Below are positions 1 to 5,240 of a stretch of DNA of 5,240 bases, piece by piece. This stretch comes from Tannerella sp. (GTDB lineage: Bacteria > Bacteroidota > Bacteroidia > Bacteroidales > Tannerellaceae): assembly GCA_031267485.1 (NCBI GenBank), contig JAIRYY010000335.1, positions 1-5,240 of the forward strand, given 5' to 3'. Position 1 is the stretch's first letter. The number at the start of each line of letters is the position of its first letter. The notes below the pieces were generated by a model, which made no database searches, was not told the origin of the DNA, and saw only the letters and a list, made by a program, of their open reading frames with translations. Position numbers and translations under genes: made by a program.

Positions 1-341
1 TCTATAACATTTTGTGTGGGTAAGTGGCAGATGTGACCCGGCAAACCGTAACACACTCCATGCCCCGTCACCAGCGAACGCAGCGAAGCAATCCATGTTG
101 TCGCCTGCACCTGGATTGCTTCGTCGTTCCTCCTCGCAATGACGAGTTTCCATGCCCCGTCATTGCGAGCGTAGCGAAGCAATCCAGGCACAGGCCGTAT
201 AAGCCCGGACGATTGTCAGGCCGCCGCCTGTGTATGGATTGCTTCGTGCCTCGCGGGTGACGGGGTTGGCCGGAGGTTTTCAACCGAATACACCGTCCTG
301 TCCGTCATTTGAACAAAATGACCCACACGATTCGTTATAGA
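1..341. repeat. Diverged inverted pair bracketing a palindrome cluster
   Basis: Positions 1-20 (TCTATAACATTTTGTGTGGG) and the reverse complement of 322-341 (TCTATAACGAATCGTGTGGG) match at 16 of 20 bases, with mismatches only in the middle. The right copy is preceded by a small hairpin, GTCATTT at 304-310 pairing with AAATGAC at 316-322. The pair encloses the nested palindromes at 63-265. This could be the terminal repeats of a short non-autonomous element or the remnant of an insertion sequence. The left copy lies at the window edge, so its true extent is unknown, and no transposase or target-site duplication is visible. Confidence 0.45.
63..265. repeat. Nested palindromic repeat (GCGAAGCAATCC type), two units
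   Basis: Two dispersed palindrome units lie in tandem. Unit 1 spans about 63-144 and unit 2 about 155-265. Each has a left arm ending GCGAAGCAATCC and a right arm starting GGATTGCTTCG. The two outermost arms pair with each other: CCCCGTCACC (63-72) with GGTGACGGGG (256-265), and CGAAGCAATCCAT (84-96) with its exact complement at 234-246. The two inner arms also pair: 110-144 with 158-188, sharing CGTCATTGCGAG and CGAAGCAATCCAGG. The whole is therefore a nested palindrome. From memory, the sequence resembles intergenic repeats scattered through several bacterial phyla. Short reading frames across it are spurious. Confidence 0.85.
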
Positions 342-456
342 GCCTTTTTTATATTCCAAATAATCCGAACGTTTTTTGTTTATACTTCACGCGCGAAATA
401 AATAACATGTAATGTTTTCTCGGCCCACCAGGAGGGACAAAATGTTGGTAGAACCC

Positions 457-484
457 GTAGAGACGCGATTAATCGCGTCTCTAC
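457..484. repeat. Perfect 28-bp palindrome
   Basis: Positions 457-470 (GTAGAGACGCGATT) are exactly reverse-complementary to 471-484 (AATCGCGTCTCTAC), with no spacer. The symmetry ends at 456/485. Perfect dyads of this length can extrude as a cruciform, bind a dimeric protein, or act as a transposition or repeat core. From memory, near-identical sequences occur many times in some Bacteroidetes and cyanobacterial genomes, so a dispersed repeat is more likely than a dedicated operator. It lies about 150 bp beyond the regulator's stop codon and has no adjacent T run that would make it a good terminator. Confidence 0.9.
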
Positions 485-564
485 AATCCCGTTCCATGGG
501 GACGGAATGTGATTTACCGGTTTTATTCCACATTCCATACCTGCCGGCACGGCAATAAATGTCA

Positions 565-598
565 CCGGACATATTGTCCCTCGACGGGGACAAGCCGG
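565..598 (-). terminator. Stem-loop after the regulator, weak terminator candidate
   Basis: TTGTCCC (574-580) pairs with GGGACAA (587-593), and CCGG at 565-568 and 595-598 can add an outer stem. On the minus strand it lies 33 bases beyond the regulator's stop codon, a sensible place for a terminator. No uninterrupted U run follows, so intrinsic termination is not well supported. A shorter hairpin at 623-639 (AAGGG and CCCTT arms) overlaps the stop codon and is followed by only a few Ts on the minus strand. Either could end transcription, or the stem may simply be part of the surrounding repeat. Confidence 0.3.
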
Positions 599-630
599 AA
601 ATCCCCAAATGGAGAGAGCGAAAAGGGCAG

Positions 631-3600
631 CTATCCCTTCGGCGGTTTTGTTTTCTTGTAATGGCTGGGCGTTTCGCCGTATACTTCCCTGAAACATTTG
701 ATGAAATAGTGCGACTGGTTGAAGCCGGTCAGGTAGGCGATTTCGGCAACCGTATAGTCGCTGTTCAGCAGCATGCCGGCAGCACGGCGGAGGCGCACGG
801 CGCGGATGAACTGGTTGGGCGTCTGGCCGGCGACGACGCGGAACTTACGGTGCAGGACGGTCTTGCTCAGGTGCATCTCGGCGGCGAACCCGTCTATCCG
901 GAAGTCGGCGTCCATCAGATGTTCTTCCACGATTTTCAGGGAGCGGCGCAGAAATTCGTCCCCGGGGTCAGGTTCGATCCCGTCGCCGGAGGGCGACATC
1001 AACTGCTGAAGCAGCTGCCGGCGGCGGCGCAGGCGGGTATTGCCGATGTTGACAATCTGATTCACGAGCGTTTCCGGGTCAAACGGTTTTTTCAGGTAAA
1101 TATCCGCCCCGGCCCGGTATCCTTTCCGTTCGTCGTCCGGCGACGAGAGCGCCGTGAGCAGAATCACAAAGACATCGGCATAGAGGGGATTGGATTTGAT
1201 TTTCCCCGTCAGCGACAGGCCATCCATGCCCGGCATCATGACGTCGCTTATCACAATTTCGGGCAGGTTCTCGCCTACGGCCCGGAGCGCTTCCTCGCCT
1301 CCCGGAACGGAAATGACGCAGAACTGTCCGGACAGCCTTTCCGTCAGATAGCGGCGCAGTTCGCTGTTGTCTTCCACGATCAGGATTGTCGTCCGTCCGT
1401 TTTCCCTGTCCGCCCCGTCCGCTTCCGTTGCGGCCGTGAGCGCCTCGCCGCCCGTTATCGGCGGTTTCAGGCGGATGGTGATGCGCGTCCCGCTTTCCGG
1501 AGAAGAATCCACTTCGATTTCACCGTTCAGGAGCGAGACGAATTGACGGACGACATACAGCCCGAGCCCGAGTCCGTTCGGCTGTCCGTCCGGCAGATAG
1601 CGCGCCTCGCGGTAAAATTTCTCGAACACCCTTTCGCGGTTCTCCTGTCCGATGCCCGGCCCGCTGTCGGCGACCGTGATGAACAGCGTATCGCCGTCCG
1701 AGAGGCCGGTGCGGACGGATACTTCACCTCCGGCGGGCGTGAATTTCATGGCGTTGCTCAGCAGATTGTAGATGATGCGTTCCAGTTTCACGCTGTCGGT
1801 CACGATGTGAAGCGCCGGTATCTCCGAGTGGCAGGACAGGCGGATGTTCCCCGAACGGGCCAGATAATCGAAGGCGTTTGTGATGATGCGGACGAAGCTC
1901 ACGGCCTCTATCCGCTTCTCCCGCAGTTCCAGGTCGCTCGTTTCCGCCCGCTTCAAATCAAGGATTGTATTGAACAGGTCGGAGAGGAACGTGGCGTTTT
2001 TCCCGATGATTTCCAGCTTTTCGCGCACGGGCTTCTCCAGCTTCCCGTCGCGCAGCAGGTCGTTTGCCGGTGCGATTATCAGCGAGAAGGGCGTGGCCAG
2101 GTCGTGGGAGAGGCCGGCAAAGAAACTCTCCTTTTCGCGCAGCAGTTCCTCCTTTTTCCTTTTCTCCATTTCGCGCAGGCGCTGCAGCTGCCGCTTCCTG
2201 TAATGCCGCCGGACGAGAAGAAGAGCGAGCGCGGCAAGGGTGAGCGCGGCAAGAGCCAGACCGGCATAAAACCGGCCGGTTTGCCACCAGGGATAGGACA
2301 CGGAGAGGTGCATGCTCCAGCAGGGAAGCGCGCCGTCGCGTCCGTCGAAGCTCCGCAGCTGGAGGGTATATTCTCCCGGATTCAGGCGCGAAAAGGTGAT
2401 GGGGCGCGTCAAGTCCAGATGCTGCCACGTGTCGCCGAATCCGCTTATCCGGTACTGGAAGCCGGTTTTCCATATCGTGCTGCCGGTTTCGGCCATCACG
2501 AACGAAATCCATCTGCAGCGGTGGGAGAGCTGCAGCGACCGCGTATACTCGGAGCCTTCCTCAAGCGCGACCCTGCCGTAGACCTTTTCTCCGACGTTCA
2601 CGGTGCGGTGGTCAATCTGCAGTTCGGTAAACACAACTTCCGTGCCGGTATCCTCCGCAAAAACGGCGCCGGGGTCGAGCACGATGAAGTCCGCCGCGCT
2701 GCCGAACAGGAGATGCGGCCGTCCGTCCACGCTCACCCCCGCACAGGAAATGGCGGGACGTCCGTTCAGGGCGGAAACATTGATTTCGCGCACGCTGTTT
2801 TCGCTTTCCACGAAGCAGAAGATGCGTCCGGCGACGAGGAACCACAGGTTGCCGGCGCCGTCAAGCATCATGTCCCTCACCGTCCCCCGCGGCACAAGCC
2901 CGGCCGGAAAGGGATGCTCCGCAGGACGCGTCCCGTCCAGCCCCATGCGGCTTATTCCACTGGAAGAACCTATCCACAGACAATCGTTCCCCGCGTCCTT
3001 CTCGATGCAGTAAATCATTTCGGACGAGACTTCCTCCGGACGGTTGTTTTGCGTATCGAAGAGGAACAGTCCGGCGTGCGAGGCGACCCATAAATGCTGC
3101 GAATCCTGCCGGACGAATCCCGTTATCTCGTCATGTCCGAGTATGTCGCAGGCCGTAAAACCGTCGAACGTCCCCTTTTCCGCATCGTATCGGACCGACA
3201 TCAGACCGTCCTGTTTCGTTCCCAGCCAGACGCGGTCGCCGGTATCTCTGAAAATCGCCGTAACCTTTTCCAGACGGGGAGCGTGAAACGTCCTGAAAGC
3301 GGCGTCCGGCTCGTGTATGTCGCGGACGGGGGCGTACAGCAGCCCGGCGCCGTCGTGCCCGGCAAGGACGATGTCCTCATCGACGTAAAGAGCCAGCGCG
3401 TTGTTTTCGTACGCCCTGCCCCGCGGGGCGCCGTATTTGCGGACAAGGCTGTTTTTCTTCATGTCGCACAGGTAGAACCCGCCGCCAAGCGTCCCGGCAA
3501 GGAAAAAACTGTCGCCGACCGGTACAATGTTGCCTGCGGAAGCCGGCGTCTTGTCCCTTTCGTCCGCGGGGATAAACGATATCCCCCTGTCGCGCGCGTC

Positions 3601-4575
3601 ATAACAGTACAGTCCGTCGCCGTACGTCCCAATCCACAGCCGGCCGCTCCGGTCTTCATGCAGCGCATAAATCAGGGGAGGAGGAAAGGCGTTTTTGCGC
3701 ATGGAACGGATTCCGCCGGGCTGCCGGACGTCGAGCGCCGCCAGTCCCTCGCCCCATGTGCCCAGATACAGCATCCTGTCCCTGCTTCCGGCAAGGCGGT
3801 AGATTGCGTGGATATCGTCGCGGTACATGAACTCCGCCCCGATGTTTTCGGGAACGTCGCCCTCCCAGCTCAATTCAACCAGACCGCTGCCCCAGGTCGA
3901 ACACCACAGCCGGTTCTGCCCGCCGTCCTGCAGAAACGACGTTATCACCAGACTGTCACAGCGGAGGCTGTCCCACCCGCCGCTCTTCAGATCGTGGATG
4001 CAGTAGCCGGTGTAAGTCCCTGTCCAGACGCGCCCCGCCGGTATCTCCGTGATAGCGGATACGATATATCCGTCGAAATGATTCTCCGAACGGAACGACA
4101 GTTCCCGTTCACCGTCGGGCGTGAGTTTGTAAACCCCGTTGCCCCAGCTTCCCAGCCAGATGTTGTGTTCCGAATCCTCAAAGATGGACATCACCCGGTT
4201 GGGCAGTTCTCCCCCGGTGACCCGGGCGATGTGAATGAATTTGTCCTTCCGCGGGTCGTAGACGTCCACGCCCCCGGTTTTCAGTCCAATCCACAAAAGA
4301 CCGCGCGAATCGAACATCAGCGTTTCGATGCTGTTTTCTGAAAGCGAATTGTCGCTGGCCGCATCCCTCTTGAAAACCTTGAAATTCCTCCCGTCAAAAC
4401 GGTTCAATCCGTCCGTCGTGGCAATCCACAGGAAGTTCCCGTTCTCGCAAATGGAAGTGATGTCCGACCCGGACAGTCCGTCAATCACGCCATAATGGCG
4501 GAATTTCTCCGATACCGGCGTTGTTGCATGGCAGAAGACAGACAGAAGCAACAGTGAAAAACATGTGTATTTCAT
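631..4575 (-). CDS. Hybrid two-component system sensor kinase/AraC regulator
   Basis: This is a one-protein signalling system of 1314 residues, a normal length for the Bacteroidetes family. Residues 1 to about 18 are a signal peptide. Fourteen propeller blades (Reg_prop type, such as WIGTYGDGLYCYD) start near residues 50, 95, 140, 184, 224, 270, 314, 359, 404, 450, 496, 534, 578 and 623, which suggests two seven-bladed propellers. A Y_Y_Y domain (about 671-761) and one membrane helix (769-788) follow. The cytoplasmic part has a DHp domain with His824 (SHDLATP), an ATPase domain (Asn941, Asp970, GLGLGL from 1001), a receiver (Glu1068, Asp1069, phospho-acceptor Asp1111, Thr1141, Lys1163) and a C-terminal AraC-type helix-turn-helix domain (about 1206-1310). 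Relatives bind glycan fragments and activate polysaccharide utilisation loci; the ligand here is unknown. The ATG is chosen because the signal peptide follows directly. All key catalytic residues are present; only Ala827 is atypical. Confidence 0.97.
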   Translation of the reverse strand: MKYTCFSLLLLSVFCHATTPVSEKFRHYGVIDGLSGSDITSICENGNFLWIATTDGLNRFDGRNFKVFKRDAASDNSLSENSIETLMFDSRGLLWIGLKTGGVDVYDPRKDKFIHIARVTGGELPNRVMSIFEDSEHNIWLGSWGNGVYKLTPDGERELSFRSENHFDGYIVSAITEIPAGRVWTGTYTGYCIHDLKSGGWDSLRCDSLVITSFLQDGGQNRLWCSTWGSGLVELSWEGDVPENIGAEFMYRDDIHAIYRLAGSRDRMLYLGTWGEGLAALDVRQPGGIRSMRKNAFPPPLIYALHEDRSGRLWIGTYGDGLYCYDARDRGISFIPADERDKTPASAGNIVPVGDSFFLAGTLGGGFYLCDMKKNSLVRKYGAPRGRAYENNALALYVDEDIVLAGHDGAGLLYAPVRDIHEPDAAFRTFHAPRLEKVTAIFRDTGDRVWLGTKQDGLMSVRYDAEKGTFDGFTACDILGHDEITGFVRQDSQHLWVASHAGLFLFDTQNNRPEEVSSEMIYCIEKDAGNDCLWIGSSSGISRMGLDGTRPAEHPFPAGLVPRGTVRDMMLDGAGNLWFLVAGRIFCFVESENSVREINVSALNGRPAISCAGVSVDGRPHLLFGSAADFIVLDPGAVFAEDTGTEVVFTELQIDHRTVNVGEKVYGRVALEEGSEYTRSLQLSHRCRWISFVMAETGSTIWKTGFQYRISGFGDTWQHLDLTRPITFSRLNPGEYTLQLRSFDGRDGALPCWSMHLSVSYPWWQTGRFYAGLALAALTLAALALLLVRRHYRKRQLQRLREMEKRKKEELLREKESFFAGLSHDLATPFSLIIAPANDLLRDGKLEKPVREKLEIIGKNATFLSDLFNTILDLKRAETSDLELREKRIEAVSFVRIITNAFDYLARSGNIRLSCHSEIPALHIVTDSVKLERIIYNLLSNAMKFTPAGGEVSVRTGLSDGDTLFITVADSGPGIGQENRERVFEKFYREARYLPDGQPNGLGLGLYVVRQFVSLLNGEIEVDSSPESGTRITIRLKPPITGGEALTAATEADGADRENGRTTILIVEDNSELRRYLTERLSGQFCVISVPGGEEALRAVGENLPEIVISDVMMPGMDGLSLTGKIKSNPLYADVFVILLTALSSPDDERKGYRAGADIYLKKPFDPETLVNQIVNIGNTRLRRRRQLLQQLMSPSGDGIEPDPGDEFLRRSLKIVEEHLMDADFRIDGFAAEMHLSKTVLHRKFRVVAGQTPNQFIRAVRLRRAAGMLLNSDYTVAEIAYLTGFNQSHYFIKCFREVYGETPSHYKKTKPPKG

Positions 4576-4616
4576 GAATAATGAATAGTGAATAGTGAAT
4601 AGTGATTAGTGATTAA
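4575..4616. repeat. Tandem 7-bp repeat touching the regulator start codon
   Basis: Six adjoining heptamers read TGAATAA, TGAATAG three times, TGATTAG and TGATTAA on the plus strand. The first base (4575) is the complement of the A in the regulator's ATG, so on the minus strand the 41 bases before the start codon are entirely this repeat. No Shine-Dalgarno sequence is present, which is normal for Bacteroidetes. Copy-number change would alter the leader length in 7-base steps without changing the reading frame. A 17-base stretch (4600-4616) is an exact inverted copy of 4919-4935 in the other heptamer tract. Confidence 0.9.
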
Positions 4617-4670
4617 AATGAATACTCGATTAATACCCTAACCAGCCCAGCCCTCCAGCCGTTGCGAGCA

Positions 4671-4770
4671 GCGTCCCTCACCCCGTCATTGCGAACGAAG
4701 TGAAGCAATCCAGGTCGTCGCCTGTGCCTGGATTGCTTCGGGCTGCGCCCTCGCAATGACGGGGAGACGC
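4671..4770. repeat. Third GCGAAGCAATCC-type palindrome
   Basis: The left arm 4681-4714 and right arm 4727-4764 pair perfectly over the outer 14 bases (CCCCGTCATTGCGA) and the inner 13 bases (GAAGCAATCCAGG), with an unpaired internal bulge between. The loop is 4715-4726. GCGTC (4671-4675) and GACGC (4766-4770) add an outer stem. It belongs to the same repeat family as the two units at 63-265. Here it lies within the regulator's leader or promoter region, about 100-195 bases upstream of the start codon, where a strong RNA or DNA hairpin could affect expression. That effect is inferred only from position. Confidence 0.88.
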
Positions 4771-4775
4771 GACTT

Positions 4776-4790
4776 TCGAGACAGTCTCGA
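4776..4790. repeat. 15-base dyad, possible operator or hairpin
   Basis: TCGAGAC and GTCTCGA form a perfect 7-bp inverted repeat around a single central base (4783). It lies just beside the large palindrome and about 200 bp upstream of the regulator's start. A plus-strand T run (4803-4808) begins 12 bases after it, too far away for a typical intrinsic terminator. It might be a protein-binding dyad or simply part of the flanking repeat. Confidence 0.4.
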
Positions 4791-4879
4791 CGAGTTTAAT
4801 CATTTTTTCTATTGATATGAATGCCTTAACGAGTAAACTGACAACACGAAATATAACTTACAGCCATCACTAATCACGA

Positions 4880-4904
4880 TAAGCGCCCACAAAGAGCGCA
4901 CTTA
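4880..4904 (-). terminator. Stem-loop after the nuclease gene, weak terminator candidate
   Basis: On the minus strand, TAAG, a two-base bulge and CGCTC pair with GGGCGCTTA across a five-base loop (TTTGT). The hairpin lies about 45 bases after the nuclease gene's stop codon, beyond the heptamer tract. There is no U run after it, so it is a poor intrinsic terminator. It could stabilise the 3' end of the transcript or help a factor-dependent stop. Confidence 0.25.
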
Positions 4905-4909
4905 CCAGT

Positions 4910-4958
4910 CATTAATCATTAATCACTAATCACTAATCGCTAATCATTAATCACTGAT
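4910..4958. repeat. Tandem 7-bp repeat overlapping the nuclease stop codon
   Basis: Seven adjoining units read CATTAAT twice, CACTAAT twice, CGCTAAT, CATTAAT and CACTGAT on the plus strand; the last unit has diverged. The nuclease gene's stop codon (4947-4949, TAA on the minus strand) lies inside the sixth unit, and its last codons fall in the seventh. A stray extra unit (CACTAAT) occurs at 4868-4874. The tract is inverted relative to the one at the regulator's start, sharing an exact 17-base inverted match (4919-4935 with 4600-4616). Confidence 0.9.
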
Positions 4959-5240
4959 TTCGACGGCCCAGCGCTTGATGCCGCGCTCGGTTTCGCCGAA
5001 CTCCACGCCGATTTTCACTAACTGTTTGCCGCCCGCGGTGAAAGGTATCAGATAGTCTTTCGCATCAATCTGCTCCAGCGCCTGTTCGGCCGTGGCATTG
5101 CTTTCCAGCTTAAACTCGAAGACGTGCACCGCATCGGACGTCTCCACCACGGCGTCAATCCGGCCGGTGGCCGTCCGGTATTCCACCCGGACGAACTGAC
5201 CCAGCAGTTTGAACAGGATGTAGAAAACGGTCTGGTAATG
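4947..5240 (-). CDS. AAA-ATPase-like/PD-(D/E)XK nuclease-domain protein, C-terminal part
   Basis: The frame stays open to the window edge, so only the last 97 codons are visible and the true start lies beyond 5240. Residues counted from the edge begin HYQTVFYILFKLLGQFVRVE. They continue with a PD-(D/E)XK nuclease core: Asp29 in GRIDAVVE, then Glu42 and Lys44 in FEFK, followed by a helix with Gln57. This matches the C-terminal domain (PDDEXK_9, formerly DUF1703) of a family whose N-terminal half is an AAA-ATPase-like domain and whose full length is usually 500-plus residues. Such genes occur in many copies in Bacteroidales genomes, and their role is unproven; defence or mobile-element functions have been suggested. 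The visible catalytic residues are intact. A GTG at 5184-5186 is internal, not the start. The stop codon lies in a heptamer tract. Confidence 0.88.
   Translation of the reverse strand, partial: HYQTVFYILFKLLGQFVRVEYRTATGRIDAVVETSDAVHVFEFKLESNATAEQALEQIDAKDYLIPFTAGGKQLVKIGVEFGETERGIKRWAVEISD

Larger units (their letters stand above)
428..598. repeat. Compound inverted-repeat element downstream of the regulator
   Basis: The outer arms at 432-445 (GAGGGACAAAATGT) and 569-582 (ACATATTGTCCCTC) are inverted copies matching at 13 of 14 bases. They enclose a perfect 28-bp palindrome at 457-484, and a stem-loop whose perfect 8-bp arms GGAATGTG (504-511) and CACATTCC (529-536) flank a 17-base loop. 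The right outer arm also takes part in a local hairpin at 574-593. I recall similar motifs in Bacteroidetes intergenic DNA, but this is unchecked. The element looks like a small dispersed non-coding repeat, and no coding capacity is seen. Confidence 0.6.
1..630. other. Gene-free repeat-rich region downstream of the regulator
   Basis: No reading frame here looks like a real protein. Short frames in 24-283 translate palindromic repeats, and those in 380-697 are low-complexity or overlap the end of the regulator on its own strand in another frame. The region contains two repeat clusters (about 1-341 and 428-598) separated by an AT-rich stretch (about 342-427) with T runs at 345-350 and 372-377. 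I looked for the Bacteroidetes promoter pattern (TTTG, 19-21 bases, TAnnTTTG) on both strands and found no convincing match. No tRNA, rRNA or CRISPR structure is seen. Confidence 0.75.
4576..4946. other. Repeat-filled spacer upstream of the regulator
   Basis: This 371-bp gene-free spacer must contain the regulator's promoter unless transcription reads through from the nuclease gene. It holds the two heptamer tracts, a GCGAAGCAATCC-type palindrome, a short dyad at 4776-4790, and an AT-rich stretch at about 4797-4860. On the minus strand, TATATTTC (complement of 4848-4855) resembles the Bacteroidetes -7 element TAnnTTTG. No TTTG lies 19-21 bases upstream of it; the nearest is 34 bases away, so I do not call a promoter. 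No open reading frame or structured RNA is convincing. Confidence 0.7.

Noticed and set aside
63..265. CRISPR array
   Set aside because: The repeated units are imperfect palindromes in inverted pairs, with no regular spacers of uniform length and no cas genes.
24..283. Short frames on both strands across the palindrome cluster
   Set aside because: They are translations of the GCGAAGCAATCC-type repeat (peptides such as DCFATLAMTG), a common source of false gene calls.
457..484. Palindrome as the intrinsic terminator of the regulator
   Set aside because: It lies about 150 bases beyond the stop codon and has no T run after it on the minus strand. A dispersed repeat explains it better.
559..3093. 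Long plus-strand open frame of 844 codons, opposite the regulator
   Set aside because: It is antisense to the kinase, receiver and DNA-binding domains of a clear protein family. Its translation is rich in Arg, Ala, Pro and Gly with no recognisable domain, as expected for a shadow frame in GC-rich DNA.
3094..4341. Plus-strand open frame of 415 codons, opposite the propeller domain
   Set aside because: It is also a shadow. It shows no start signal or protein motif, and the minus-strand frame has regular 45-residue propeller repeats, which cannot be accidental.
4848..4855. Bacteroidetes -7 promoter element for the regulator
   Set aside because: TATATTTC is close to TAnnTTTG, but the only upstream TTTG is 34 bases away instead of 19-21, so the match could be chance in AT-rich DNA.
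5184..5186. GTG as the start of a 79-residue protein
   Set aside because: The frame stays open upstream to the window edge, and the extra residues (HYQTVFYILFKLLGQFVR) belong to the nuclease family, so this GTG is an internal valine codon.

Overview
The window reads as chromosomal DNA of a gut Bacteroidales bacterium with fairly GC-rich genes. The basis is a hybrid two-component system of the Bacteroidetes type, a C-terminal fragment of a Bacteroidales-expanded AAA-ATPase/PD-(D/E)XK protein, the absence of Shine-Dalgarno signals, and palindromic repeats I recall from that phylum. Alistipes (Rikenellaceae) fits GC-rich genes with AT-rich spacers, but the genus is an inference.

Layout. Positions 1-630 hold no credible gene. 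They contain a nested set of inverted repeats with the cores GCGAAGCAATCC and GGATTGCTTCG (63-265), bracketed by a diverged inverted pair at the edges (1-20 and 322-341). A second compound inverted-repeat element (428-598) contains a perfect 28-bp palindrome. Positions 631-4575 on the minus strand encode one 1314-residue hybrid two-component regulator. It combines a periplasmic sensor of 14 propeller blades, a Y_Y_Y domain, one membrane helix, a histidine kinase, a receiver and an AraC-type DNA-binding domain. Positions 4576-4946 are a spacer with another GCGAAGCAATCC-type palindrome, bracketed by two tracts of 7-bp tandem repeats in inverted orientation. One tract touches the regulator's start codon and the other contains the stop codon of the next gene. 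Positions 4947-5240, minus strand, are the last 97 codons of a PD-(D/E)XK nuclease-domain protein that continues beyond the window.

Function. The regulator should sense a ligand, probably a glycan breakdown product, in the periplasm and directly switch on target genes, which in this family are usually a polysaccharide utilisation locus. No SusC/SusD or glycoside hydrolase gene is visible, so its target is outside the window or unlinked. The nuclease gene lies upstream on the same strand, but 371 bp of repeat-filled spacer argue against a simple operon. I see no clearly new protein system; the unusual content is the density and nesting of the repeats and their contact with gene ends.
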